From positions 310,001 through 374,000 of the forward strand of contig NC_016521.1 in the NCBI RefSeq assembly GCF_000236905.1: a DNA stretch of 64,000 bases. Direction: 5' to 3'. Shown piece by piece: positions 10,595 through 19,880 of this stretch (the stretch's first letter is position 1; every line of letters begins with the position of its first letter). The DNA comes from Tetrapisispora phaffii CBS 4417 (Eukaryota; Ascomycota; Saccharomycetes; Saccharomycetales; Saccharomycetaceae). The translations under genes were made by a program, and so were the position numbers. The notes beneath the pieces were generated by a model. It saw only the letters and a program-made list of their open reading frames with translations. It made no database searches and was not told where the DNA came from.

Positions 10595-11200
10595 ATGAGG
10601 TTCTTAAATTACCGTAATGGTGTATTTGTGCGTATATTAGCGATTGCTATATTAGTTAGTATCTGGGTATTTTTTTCCAAACCTGAGTTATCATACATTA
10701 AACCGACCATTGATATTAATAATAAAGATGTTAAAGAAGAAGATATTAAATTGAGTGCTGAAGAAAAAAAGGCTGAGCTTAAGAGAGTTGATGGCAGTAT
10801 CATGCCTAGCATGCCCGATTTAGAGGCCAAACAAGAATTAGGTCGAGCATCTTGGAAATATTTCCATACATTGTTGGCTAGATTTCCAGACACACCAACA
10901 GACGAAGAAAGAGATAAACTGAGTGTATTTATAAATTTATTTGCAGAATTGTATCCCTGTGGCGAATGTTCGTATCATTTGCAAAAAATGATTAAAAAAT
11001 ACCCCGTGCAAACATCCAGCAGAACATCAGCATCCTTATGGGGATGTCATATACATAATGTAGTGAATAAACATTTAAAAAAACCTGAATACGATTGCTC
11101 TACTATCCTTGAAGATTATGACTGTGGATGCGGTGATGACGAGAAGAATATAAAGTTAAATAAAGTTTCAATTAATAAAGAAGAGAAACAATTAGGATGA
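10595..11200 (+). CDS. ERV2: ER lumenal FAD-linked sulfhydryl oxidase
   Basis: 201 residues; S. cerevisiae Erv2 is 196. It oxidises thiols using FAD and O2 and passes disulfides to protein disulfide isomerase in the ER lumen. A signal anchor lies at about residues 10-27 (VFVRILAIAILVSIWVFF). The Erv/ALR core runs about 83-172 and holds the active-site C122-G-E-C125 (YPCGECSYHLQ) and the FAD-binding WGCHIHNVVN at 149-158. The shuttle disulfide C177-G-C179 near the C-terminus is the Erv2-type C-G-C and distinguishes it from mitochondrial Erv1. All catalytic cysteines are intact. Confidence 0.96.
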   Translation: MRFLNYRNGVFVRILAIAILVSIWVFFSKPELSYIKPTIDINNKDVKEEDIKLSAEEKKAELKRVDGSIMPSMPDLEAKQELGRASWKYFHTLLARFPDTPTDEERDKLSVFINLFAELYPCGECSYHLQKMIKKYPVQTSSRTSASLWGCHIHNVVNKHLKKPEYDCSTILEDYDCGCGDDEKNIKLNKVSINKEEKQLG

Positions 11201-11511
11201 AGAGAGAGCGATCTGGGAGGATAATTCAATAGTTTAAAATGATATAACATTATTGTTTAAATAAAATACATACAACGTTTATGGAAAGAAACAAAAAGTT
11301 CTTGTCTTAAACCATTGGTTATTTATATATGCCGAAAAAAGAATGAGTAAACCGATATGGGGGGTGGAATGGAATTTCCCTTTTGGAAATAGAAACCCCT
11401 TAAAAATGCTGAAGAAAATGACGTTACTGTATATGTTGTTGGGTGTTTTCATCTATCATTACCATTGCGTCCCAAAGTAGTGTGACTAAGCGGAACGTAC
11501 TTTGTAATGAT
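11201..11511. other. Convergent ERV2 / SPO24 3' region
   Basis: 311 bp between two converging genes. AT-rich with a short G run (GGGGGGTGG near 11360); no ORF or RNA gene seen. Confidence 0.4.
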
Positions 11512-11727
11512 TTACAACAAACAAATTGAATTTGTTCTTGGTCTTGTGATAGCGTCGGCAGCAGCGTCGTCATTTACAGATTCTTGTTTGTTGTCTTTGT
11601 TGAGTAACTCTTTATTGATTGGTTCGTTTAATGAGTTCTTTCTTGAGTTTGGTTGAGAAACCGGGGATAGATTTGGGATAATGAATGGTTGTTGGATATC
11701 GGAGGTTAATTGTAAGAAAGATGACAT
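11512..11727 (-). CDS. SPO24: Small sporulation-associated protein, SPO24-like
   Basis: 71 residues from the ATG at 11727 (S. cerevisiae Spo24, YPR036W-A, has 67). The N-terminus SSFLQLTSDIQQPFIIPNLS and the C-terminal RPRTNSICLL are the most distinctive parts; the middle is Ser/Asn/Lys-rich, and serines in basic context (SRKNS, RTNS) suggest phosphorylation. Position supports the assignment: it is next to ERV2 and on the GLN1 side, as in S. cerevisiae, although VMA13, which should lie between it and GLN1, is missing. In S. cerevisiae the protein localises to the prospore membrane and a longer 5'-extended transcript appears in mid-meiosis. An in-frame ATG at 11799 would add 24 residues and is less likely. 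Confidence 0.75.
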   Translation of the reverse strand: MSSFLQLTSDIQQPFIIPNLSPVSQPNSRKNSLNEPINKELLNKDNKQESVNDDAAADAITRPRTNSICLL

Positions 11728-13467
11728 TTTGTTATTAATTGTTTTTTGTTGGGTGTTTGTGTTTGTTACTGTTGTTAATTGGGGTAAACAGAGGTGCAAT
11801 ATAAATCGGACAAAAAATTGGGGTAAGAAGTATTAGATCAAGCGATATGTTTTTAAAATTGCCATTCGTCCATGTTTATATATCAATTTTAATTTAAAAC
11901 AAACTAAATACTTCCAACTGTATCCATTACACAACGTTTGCAAGATTAGTAATAGTAGGTAGCTGCTCCTCTATATAATTGAGATCATATTAAATCATAA
12001 AGTCATGACTAACATATTTTGGCTGTGATAGAAGGGTACACACGTATCAATTAATAATCTACAATGCTTTTTAGAAATTGAAATGAATGACCCATACTGA
12101 AATCATTCAGGACAGTAGAGAACAAAGAGACAAAGCGGTGAAGAAACAGTTGGAATTGAATTACTAATACCCGCGCTCAAACACACAAAACTATCTCCGC
12201 CTCATTCGCCGTCGCAGCCACTGTTTTTGTGCTGTTGTTTCCTGCAAAATAGAAAATACGTAACTTGGACCACCCATATACAATGCAGCGCTATTAAAAA
12301 CCGGTTACTAAATAAACGAAAAAAAGTTTTGAGAGGGAGGTTACCCACTCCTACCGTGCATGTGTCCCCTCATTTTTCGGCGTACGTTCGTTTCCTTTCC
12401 GCGATTTCACACTTTCACGGCTATTCCGCGGGTCATGCATTTTTTTCTAGAAAGAAAAAATGAAATGGTATTTGGTTTATTCCAAGATCGATTCATCTAT
12501 TTTTTTCATTGGCGAGCGCGCTCATCATTGTCCGTCCCCGTCCTCTTTGCTCTTATCGCCTTTGCGCAAAGAAGGAAATGCATGACATGACGTGGGCCGC
12601 CAATGCGTTATCTTCTCTTTGTCGTACTCATGTGAACGTGACTAAAACAAATTTTTTCTCGGTTTTTCGTTTTGGAATACCGCGGCGCAGCGCGGATGTT
12701 CATGTCCGACATGGCATTGCGCATGGCAGGCTTCATCGCCCCTCCATCATCATCATTCTTTTCCAATATTACGAATTATGTGTGTCTTATCTCTCATTTT
12801 GATAAGTGCCCGTCGCCGTCGAATGAACGTTTTATCTGTTTCTCTAAGCGCAAGGGAAACTGGATTGGGCCAAGCGGCACTTAAAAGATTCTTGGTAATA
12901 TTTCCTAACCGATTTCGTGTCATATGATTGTAGAGGTCATGTGACTATATATTATATACAACTACATCTCATCCGTCTAGATGCAATTGATCCATTCATT
13001 ATTCTTAGAGGAGATATCATATGCAATTTCGAAACATCAACATTCTTTAGACATTGTCGATAATTGAAGGGATCTGTATTATTTAATCAATTTTTTTGAA
13101 GTCAGAGTTACGTTATTGTTATTGTTATTGTTATTGTTATTGTTATTGTTATTGTTATTGTTATTGTTATTGTTATTGTTTATTTAGTTGTGAGATATAA
13201 GAACTTTTTGTTGTTTTTAGTTATATATATGCAAAGTATTTAAATTTGAATAGATCGATATGACAGGAGTTTTTCTCTTCCTGTGTTGTTTTTTTCAGGG
13301 TTCTTAGTTTAAGAATGTCTTATTTATGGGAGTATTTTTAAGATTACGCTTAGTTTAAAAATGGGGAAGGGAGAAAAGAAAAACGTCATTGCACATGGGA
13401 AGTGCCATTATTGTAATTTTTATTATGTGTCCAATATTGTAGAATGGTGCTTTTTCTGCGGATCCAC
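11728..13467. promoter_or_regulatory. Long SPO24 upstream region with a GC-rich island
   Basis: 1.74 kb between the SPO24 start and the GLN1 3' end, at the position where VMA13 lies in S. cerevisiae. It holds AT-rich flanks, a GC-rich island (about 12170-12880) and a hexanucleotide repeat (13112-13177). Two Ndt80-type middle-sporulation elements are visible: CACAAAA at 12184-12190 and its reverse complement TTTTGTG at about 12224-12230, roughly 460-500 bp upstream of SPO24. Overlapping ORFs in the island lack features of real proteins. Confidence 0.45.
13112..13177. repeat. Perfect hexanucleotide microsatellite (GTTATT)11
   Basis: Eleven uninterrupted copies of GTTATT, followed by a degenerate GTTTAT. 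It lies about 290 bp beyond the GLN1 stop codon and 1.4 kb upstream of SPO24. Confidence 0.95.
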
Positions 13468-14580
13468 CTATTGGGATTCTCTGTCGAACTCCTTAGACAT
13501 GTCAGCGTTTTCAATGGCACCACAGATAGTCTCGCACATGATACCGGTGACTAAATATGGATCGATGTTAGAGGCTGGTCTACGGTCTTCGAAGTAACCA
13601 TATCCTTCCTTGGCGACGGATCTTGGGATTCTGATGGAGGCGCCTCTGTTGGCAACACCGGAGGAGAAACTGGTCATGGATGCAGTTTCATGTCTACCGG
13701 TCAATCTCATCTCGTTATCAGTACCGTATAGTTTGATGTGTTCGCTGTGTCTCTTTGCTAACTTGTCGATGGCCTCGTCGATGTACTTCATACCACCTGG
13801 TGCTCTCATGTTCTTTGTGGAGACGTTGGTGTGACAACCAGCGCCGTTCCAGTCACCCTTTAATGGTTTTGGATGGAAGGAGATCTTGACACCGAACTCT
13901 TCGGCGACCCTGTGTAACAGATATCTGGCCATCCATAATTCGTCACCCATCTTGATACCGGTGCATGGACCGACTTGGAATTCCCATTGAGAAGGCATGA
14001 CTTCGGCGTTAATACCAGAAATCTCCAAACCGGCGTATAGACAAGCTCTGTAATGAGCTTCGATCAAGTCTCTGGCATGTACCCTGCCGGCACCAACACC
14101 ACAGTAGTATGGACCTTGTGGAGCTGGGAAACCACCCTTTGGCCAACCGTAAACCTGGTCGTATTGGTCGAATAAAGTATATTCTTGTTCTAGACCAAAC
14201 CAAATCTCTTCGGATTCGTGAGCCTGGAACAACTTGGCAGCCTCATGTCTATGGTTAAACTTGTTTGGAGTACCGTCATTGTTGAAACATTCAGCCAAGA
14301 CGACAATGTTGTCGCCTCTTCTGAACGGATCTGGGTAGAATGCGGCAGGTTTCAAGTAGACGTCGGAATCGTTACCTGGGGCTTGATTAGTAGAAGAACC
14401 ATCGAAGTTCCATTCTGGTAGCTGATCGATAGAGGTGACTTTCTTGTTTAAAGTTCTACCTTTTGATCTTAGATTACCGGTGCCGTCAATCCACACGTAC
14501 TCAGCGATAACCTTACCCCTTTGGTCCAGATCTAGATATTTCTGTAGGATATGAGTTTTTTCCATTTCAATATCAGCCAT
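13468..14580 (-). CDS. GLN1: Glutamine synthetase
   Basis: 370 residues, identical in length to S. cerevisiae Gln1. It condenses glutamate and ammonia to glutamine using ATP, in a cytosolic decamer. Family signatures are all present: [11 protein letters not shown] (residues about 60-70), the metal/glutamate-binding [38 protein letters not shown] and the ATP-side RGASIRIPR near the C-terminus. Codon use is strongly biased to preferred yeast codons, matching high expression. Its upstream region carries a cluster of GATA-factor sites (listed separately), consistent with nitrogen catabolite control. A (TG)11 tract lies about 40 bp upstream of the ATG, probably in the 5' UTR. Confidence 0.98.
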   Translation of the reverse strand: MADIEMEKTHILQKYLDLDQRGKVIAEYVWIDGTGNLRSKGRTLNKKVTSIDQLPEWNFDGSSTNQAPGNDSDVYLKPAAFYPDPFRRGDNIVVLAECFNNDGTPNKFNHRHEAAKLFQAHESEEIWFGLEQEYTLFDQYDQVYGWPKGGFPAPQGPYYCGVGAGRVHARDLIEAHYRACLYAGLEISGINAEVMPSQWEFQVGPCTGIKMGDELWMARYLLHRVAEEFGVKISFHPKPLKGDWNGAGCHTNVSTKNMRAPGGMKYIDEAIDKLAKRHSEHIKLYGTDNEMRLTGRHETASMTSFSSGVANRGASIRIPRSVAKEGYGYFEDRRPASNIDPYLVTGIMCETICGAIENADMSKEFDRESQ

Positions 14581-14620
14581 TTTTGCACTATATTATATGA
14601 TTGATATAGCAAACGCTAAA

Positions 14621-14642
14621 TGTGTGTGTGTGTGTGTGTGTG
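14621..14642. repeat. (TG)11 dinucleotide repeat in GLN1 leader
   Basis: Eleven perfect TG units 41-62 bp upstream of the GLN1 ATG; read as (CA)n in the mRNA sense. Confidence 0.9.
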
Positions 14643-15040
14643 TATGAAACGATCTTAAAATGCAAAAGGAAGTAAACTGTAAATAGAGAAAACTAATCAC
14701 AGACTCCTAGTCACTTGAATATTGGTTATTGTCTTGTTACTGAATCTTGCCAACTACCCAAGAAACAACACAGCGCACGAAAGAGGATGGCAATTGAGAC
14801 GAGGAAAAAGAACGAAATAAAATTGTTCCTTATATATTATTTTAGTTCTTATCAATTTTTGTATACTAGTGACTACTACTACTATCACGTTAAGTGTTAT
14901 CCTGCAATCAGAACTGTATTAGAGTGAGCCTTAATATGCATGTATGTTATTTTTGTTTCTTTATTAGGCAGTGCGCGAAGAGCTGTTACGTAACAAGAAT
15001 CGCCGACCGTTTTTCCTCATTTCTTTTTTTTATTTACATG

Positions 15041-15089
15041 TACAGATAACACAGCGATGACCGTACAGATAACACAACGGTTATCTGTA
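15041..15089. promoter_or_regulatory. Three-copy GATA-factor site cluster upstream of GLN1
   Basis: The 10-mer TACAGATAAC occurs at 15041-15050 and 15064-15073, and as its exact reverse complement GTTATCTGTA at 15080-15089. The first two copies share a longer match (GTACAGATAACACA). Each contains the GATAA core bound by Gln3/Gat1/Dal80/Gzf3 in S. cerevisiae, where GLN1 is under nitrogen catabolite control. The cluster is about 460-510 bp upstream of the GLN1 ATG. Confidence 0.6.
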
Positions 15090-15846
15090 GATGTAAACAA
15101 AAAACATAAAACGCCCGAACCCTGCGTGGAAAGCGCAACACAGAGACAGCGTGGGGTCAGATATGCATGTGCAGACAAGAGAGCCGTGTGAGTGGAAACT
15201 GACTGAATAAGAGTCACCGTGGTCATGAGTTTCGTGTGGAGGGACCCACGACCACACACATTACGCCGAGGCATTTAATTCTTTGTGCAAACAAGCTGAT
15301 TTAGCGACGGTGCAGTGTTTGCCGTTTGGTGGGGGTATGGGTGTGTGTGGGTCTCTCTCTCCGCGGTGTTTTCCGGGTTGCTTTTGTTTTGTCGTTTCTT
15401 TTTGTGGTTTTTGGCCTTTTCTCGCTGATTTCTCGCTGTTCTACGCGGTAGACACAGGAACGCCGTGTTGTTTACATTTAGATAAGAGCGAACTTCACGG
15501 GAATCCCGGACGCAGCGCGCGGGTGACGGGGGGTCGAGGGGTGGGATGGGGGCTGGCGGGGCACGGAACTGTCACGGTATCAGTGTCGACGCTTTGGGAA
15601 ATATAATTGTATGAGGCAATGGATTGTGACAGCACGTGCGACGCAAAAGGCGGGCGACACAAATTGTGTGCCGTGTTGGTGGCTCGGGTAACTGTGATAT
15701 GTGGTCACGTGCACAATTAAAAGTAAACATAGCATTGACTGTACTCGCTCGCTGTACGCTAGCTACACTTTCATTTTACAATTAATAATTACAATAGTAT
15801 TCGTTTTATATTACATATATATGTATACTACTGCTCTATACAACTC

Positions 15847-17304
15847 TCAAGTGCTCTTGCTGTAATTCTTGTTTGCTAAGCTCAGCTTCTTCTCGTAGTC
15901 TTCTTTGCAGTAAAGTTCGTTGCCCATACCAATGGCGATATCACTTAGTTTTAAAATGACACTGCAACTTAACCAACTTTGTAAAATCCTGTCATTTAAT
16001 ATTTGATTTGCAAATACACTGATTTTATGGTTAGGAAATTTCATGGAGATTTCATTTATAATTCTGGTTTCAATACCGGTAATCAAGGATGTGCTGCCTT
16101 TTATTATTATATTAGTAACTAAATTGTTAACACTCTCCGTCGAGATACTAGTGCTGTTCATGATATCAATGCTAGATGTGTAATCATTGTTTGCAGAGTC
16201 ACTGTTCGCCGTGCTGTTTAAGATCGATCCACTCGGTGTCTTGGTGATCATTGAGATGTTGCTGTTTTGTATGCCAACACTATTGTTGTTAGATGCTGTG
16301 GCTGCAGTTGTGGCTGTTAATATAGATCTATTGATTAGTTCGCCAATACCGTCTTCATTGTTGAATTGTTCGTTTGCAGTCTTGGGCTGGAATAGATATT
16401 CACCAAGCTTATAACATTCTCTTAATTCGAAAGAAAGGGTCATGTCCTTTGGTTTGTATAAGTAATGTTCTTTGACTGACAATGGATTTAGATCCATCTC
16501 AACATCGCCCGCTCCTGAAACTGTTGATAAAGAATATTTTTTTTGTAATTCAATTTGCTCTTTGTTAATTCTTTCAGTTTCTTCTAGACTTCTATCACTG
16601 ACTTGAATCATCGATCTTTTGAAATCTTTAATCCAAGTCTGACTCTCCAACCACATTTCAGTGGATTTCTTATCTTCATCCATTTCTTCTTTATCGCTTT
16701 CTTTGATTTTCTCATTGATTATTTTATTCACTTCAAAATCTAAGAAATCGCCACCAAATTTGGATTTTAAAATACCATTCTTGATCAATATACCATCCAG
16801 GATTGGTGTAACGGAACAACCACTACCACTCAAATCAATAATTAAAGAGTTCTTCTTACCTAAACTCAAAGAAATAGCCAGTGACTCATTAACCACCCTC
16901 AAACTTGGTATCCCAAGTTTCAGAAAAGCAATTTTACAATACTCTTCGATTATTTTGGTTTCTAATTCAACATTCTTAGTTAATATTGATGGAACCGTAA
17001 TAGCTAAGGGTAATTGGTCAGGGGAAACCTTTAAATGTTCCTCATATATATACCTCCATTGTTTCTCTAGGGCCTCCCAATTATATGGTACACCGAACTT
17101 TGAATCCATAATAGTGAACACTTCATCGTTATCCTCATTTTTAGCAGCTTCATCCAGCATTTCAAAAGTGCCAAACACGATGTCACCGTTGGCCTTCTGA
17201 ATATATGAAGAAGGTATCATGCATTTTGGAGATTCGCTACAGCTGAAACCAGCAATTGTAGATGCTGTCCCGTTATGAATAACAACGTAGTTTGTATTGT
17301 CCAT
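15847..17304 (-). CDS. ARP7: Actin-related protein of SWI/SNF and RSC remodellers
   Basis: 485 residues against 477 in S. cerevisiae. Arp7 pairs with Arp9 on the HSA helix of Snf2 and Sth1. The N-terminus YVVIHNGTASTIAGFS corresponds to the actin phosphate-1 loop but lacks the usual DNGSG, as in Arp7, which does not hydrolyse ATP. Other matches are PLAITVPSI, SLRVVNESLAISLSLGKKNSLIIDLSGSGCSVTPILDG (phosphate-2 region) and SKFGGDFLDFEV. Two insertions are Asp/Glu/Lys-rich (about 200-245) and Ser/Thr/Asn-rich (about 330-380). The C-terminal IIIKGSTSLITGIETRII is the adenosine-loop equivalent. Order ARP7-GLN1 is as in S. cerevisiae. Confidence 0.94.
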   Translation of the reverse strand: MDNTNYVVIHNGTASTIAGFSCSESPKCMIPSSYIQKANGDIVFGTFEMLDEAAKNEDNDEVFTIMDSKFGVPYNWEALEKQWRYIYEEHLKVSPDQLPLAITVPSILTKNVELETKIIEEYCKIAFLKLGIPSLRVVNESLAISLSLGKKNSLIIDLSGSGCSVTPILDGILIKNGILKSKFGGDFLDFEVNKIINEKIKESDKEEMDEDKKSTEMWLESQTWIKDFKRSMIQVSDRSLEETERINKEQIELQKKYSLSTVSGAGDVEMDLNPLSVKEHYLYKPKDMTLSFELRECYKLGEYLFQPKTANEQFNNEDGIGELINRSILTATTAATASNNNSVGIQNSNISMITKTPSGSILNSTANSDSANNDYTSSIDIMNSTSISTESVNNLVTNIIIKGSTSLITGIETRIINEISMKFPNHKISVFANQILNDRILQSWLSCSVILKLSDIAIGMGNELYCKEDYEKKLSLANKNYSKST

Positions 17305-17712
17305 CGTTGTCTCGTATTCTAATATGTTAGCGTCTTTCTTCTCAACTTTAACCTATCAATCAGTTTAAGATTAAACCAATATAGAGTAGTGATAAATCTG
17401 AATAATTATAAATTCTCTTACTCTCCAAGGACTAACACATTAAGATATAGAAACTATTAAAATAATTTCAAATCTTTGTTTATAAAATATTCAAATATCA
17501 ATTTGTTAATTTTTATGTTTACAACGGAACCAAATTTTTAATAAAAAATCTTGAAATTGCATATATAAGAAAAAAGAGCATTGGTAAAAATGAATATTAT
17601 TACTGCATTACATTGAAATGGTTATTGATTTATGGATTACATCTCGAGAAGGACTATAGATTTATTGTATTATCCAGATATTTTACTATCTCGAAGTACA
17701 ACAGAAAAAAAG
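17305..17712. promoter_or_regulatory. Divergent ARP7 / EAF6 promoter region
   Basis: 408 bp, very AT-rich. It contains TTTTATGTTTA at 17511-17521, an 11/11 match to the S. cerevisiae ARS consensus WTTTAYRTTTW; such matches are frequent in AT-rich DNA, so this is only a candidate origin element. Confidence 0.3.
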
Positions 17713-18123
17713 ATGAGCGATAAAGTCTCCAACGATAATAATACAAAAGCTAATTCAAAAAATAATGCTAACAATACGAACCATTTAACGGATGAGCAGA
17801 AAAAAGAATATGAGAAATTGAAACAAGATTTGAAGAAGTCTTTGAAGAAGAGGAATGCTTTAGAGGACGAATTCGATAAATTGAATCAAGAAATATACGA
17901 AAAAGAAACAGAATATTTATCAAATAGTACAACAGGAGTTACAAGTTACCAATCCCACGGTAACCAAGTAAAGACACATTATTGGGGGAATATCGTTAAA
18001 GGTTTTGAAGGTTTTTCAAAACCACACGGTCACGATTCAAACAATGCATTCACAAAGGAAGATAGAATATTTTCGTTAAGTAGCATACAATACACTAAAC
18101 AACCGGAAGCACTAGAAAAATAA
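17713..18123 (+). CDS. EAF6: NuA4/NuA3 acetyltransferase subunit Eaf6
   Basis: 136 residues from the ATG at 17713; the frame is open further upstream (another ATG at 17632), but the conserved protein starts near MSDK. Eaf6 is a shared subunit of the NuA4 and NuA3 histone acetyltransferases. The diagnostic features are a charged helical segment (DEQKKEYEKLKQDLKKSLKK, then LEDEFDKLNQEIYEKETEYL) that forms the coiled coil, followed by GNIVKGFEGFSK and EDRIFSLSS. It is longer than the S. cerevisiae protein (113) because of an Asn-rich N-terminus. NTO1, a NuA3 partner, lies in the same window at 33.8-36.0 kb, but this is not an operon-like arrangement. Confidence 0.9.
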   Translation: MSDKVSNDNNTKANSKNNANNTNHLTDEQKKEYEKLKQDLKKSLKKRNALEDEFDKLNQEIYEKETEYLSNSTTGVTSYQSHGNQVKTHYWGNIVKGFEGFSKPHGHDSNNAFTKEDRIFSLSSIQYTKQPEALEK

Positions 18124-18644
18124 ATATAAAAATATTATTGAAGAACTTTTAACCTTGCATATTCAGAAAAAGGAAAAGGGAACAAACATATAGTTCAGCA
18201 TTAATCCAAGGAATATTAACATAATAATTGATTTATTTGTTGCAACTATTATCCTTCCGTATACTAGATGTATTTTGCCCTGTATTACAGAAATACTCCA
18301 ATTATGAGTACGTCGTGACCATATTCATACGGCTAAATGTTTGCATAATGATACAACTATAACCTTAAAACCATGGTTCTTATTTACATAATTATATATA
18401 TATTGGCATGTATAAGCGTATAGTAGCTAATAGTGTACAATTGAGCTAATCAAAACGCTCACTATAATTAAAAAAACAAAAAAATATTTAAACTACATAA
18501 AATCTTCAGATGTAAATATCAATTATTAGTTATAGTATATATAGGTCATTGATATAGATTGCCATTAGCATATGTATTAGCTGTTTAATTGAGTATATTT
18601 GTGTTTGTTAACGGATTTCTTTCAGAACATAGTAATTGAACAAA
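18124..18644. other. Intergenic region upstream of AIM24
   Basis: 521 bp, very AT-rich, between two plus-strand genes. I see no ORF, RNA gene or distinctive site. Confidence 0.4.
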
Positions 18645-19880
18645 ATGATTATTTTCAAAATGAGAATTGGTGGGGGTGCGAGCACAACGATTGGTAATAA
18701 GAGATGGATATCTTTGTTGAAACCAGCTTCTATTGTCAATAGTGGTGCAAAAGACACAAGTACTTCTGTGGAATTATTTTCTCTGAATAGGGCATCTGTT
18801 AGTGATGCTAACGAAAGTAAATTTGACGTTATCGGGGAACCTTCTACAATGGCAGCTTTAACGGTTCCGCCCACAATTCCATTGTATATCAGGAGAGGTT
18901 CTCTGATGGCAATTTACAATAATAGTGACTCTCCGATTGCAATGTCATTCCATTGGAAGTTTCTGTTACATAATTTACTTAAGTTTGGGAGTTTATCATC
19001 AACCGTTTATCAGAAGCTCGAATGTAAGGATAGGCTGAATGTTTTGGTAACACCAACTTTCCTCAATTTCAATGTTTTCCCATCAGCAAGAAGAAATGAA
19101 TTTAGAACGTTATCAAATTTAACATTAAATGGTACCACAGATTGGAATGTCTATGGGAGGGATTCTATTGTTTCGTATGAAGATAATACAAGCTTAGAAG
19201 TTTCCACACCTAGGGCTAACATGAATATCAGGAATTTGTTTAAGAGGAACTTGAAGTCACCATTTTCAAACAAATATAAAGTAATCAAAGGTAGGGGTAA
19301 CGTCCTCCTAAGTGGCAATGGTTCGGTGTATGCGATTGATTTACACAATGATACAGAAGAGATAATTATAAAATCGGAATACCTGTTGGCCATAAATGGT
19401 ATAAACCAAGTACACATTAATAATTCAATTGAGCAATATAAACTAATTGATCCACAAGTCGAAAAATTGTATGATTATAAGAAACTTTCGTTAACAGTCG
19501 AAGAGGCGAAAGCATTTGGTGCGAAACAATGGTTAAATTATTTCAAAAAAGTGATGGGGTCTTTAGTGAATCTGACTCAAATAACATATTTTAGATGGTT
19601 AAGTAAACCAAATAAATTCTTAAAGATTGCTGGACCGAGAACTGTTTTGATTCAAACAGCAAATAACGTTTACATGCCTAACGTCATTAAAAATGGCAAG
19701 AGCAAGCGAACAAACTTAAGTGAGATTAACCTTAAGAACATTAATGACAATTCAATTCCGAATGAGAAAGAATCATTGACGAAGAATGAAGAACGTCTAA
19801 ACCAAGAACTTAAATACACAAACATTGTTACGATCCATCCTAAAGGTGATGTGAATTTCAAAAGTACAAAGGCATTTTGA
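18645..19880 (+). CDS. AIM24: Mitochondrial inner-membrane protein Aim24
   Basis: 411 residues from the first ATG (18645); a second ATG five codons on is an alternative. S. cerevisiae Aim24 (394 aa) sits in the mitochondrial inner membrane and supports MICOS and respiratory complexes. The N-terminus (FKMRIGGG, NKRWISLLKPASIVNSG) is basic, free of acidic residues and rich in Ser/Thr, as expected of a presequence. The conserved core has FDVIGEPSTMAALTVPPTIPLYIRRGSLMAI at about 62-92, GRGNVLLSGNGSVYAIDL and the C-terminal KFLKIAGPRTVLIQT. Its S. cerevisiae neighbours on chromosome X, EAF6 and BNA2, are also nearby here. Confidence 0.92.
   Translation: MIIFKMRIGGGASTTIGNKRWISLLKPASIVNSGAKDTSTSVELFSLNRASVSDANESKFDVIGEPSTMAALTVPPTIPLYIRRGSLMAIYNNSDSPIAMSFHWKFLLHNLLKFGSLSSTVYQKLECKDRLNVLVTPTFLNFNVFPSARRNEFRTLSNLTLNGTTDWNVYGRDSIVSYEDNTSLEVSTPRANMNIRNLFKRNLKSPFSNKYKVIKGRGNVLLSGNGSVYAIDLHNDTEEIIIKSEYLLAINGINQVHINNSIEQYKLIDPQVEKLYDYKKLSLTVEEAKAFGAKQWLNYFKKVMGSLVNLTQITYFRWLSKPNKFLKIAGPRTVLIQTANNVYMPNVIKNGKSKRTNLSEINLKNINDNSIPNEKESLTKNEERLNQELKYTNIVTIHPKGDVNFKSTKAF

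Larger units (their letters stand above)
14581..15846. promoter_or_regulatory. GLN1 promoter region with a strongly GC-rich island
   Basis: 1.27 kb upstream of GLN1 and downstream of ARP7. From the GLN1 side: (TG)11 at 14621-14642, AT-rich sequence, GATA sites at 15041-15089, then an island (about 15260-15720) reaching about 65-68% G+C in the two lines 15481-15600, twice the window average. In it are GATAAG at 15481-15486, CACGTG at 15633-15638, a Reb1-type site CGGGTAACTG at 15685-15694 and GTCACGTG at 15704-15711. ORFs on both strands here look like by-products of few stop codons. Confidence 0.55.

Noticed and set aside
12227..12884. Chain of overlapping plus-strand ORFs (70-97 codons) in the GC-rich island
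   Set aside because: They overlap each other in all three frames, show no domain or plausible composition, and are expected where G+C is high and stop codons are rare.
15017..15606. ORFs of 85 and 107 codons on opposite strands in the GLN1 upstream island
   Set aside because: Gly/Val/Cys/Ser-rich translations of skewed GC sequence with no recognisable fold; better explained as promoter DNA.
17511..17521. Perfect match to the ARS consensus
   Set aside because: Not reported as an origin because such 11-mers occur often in AT-rich DNA and the consensus in this species is unknown; noted only inside the intergenic entry.
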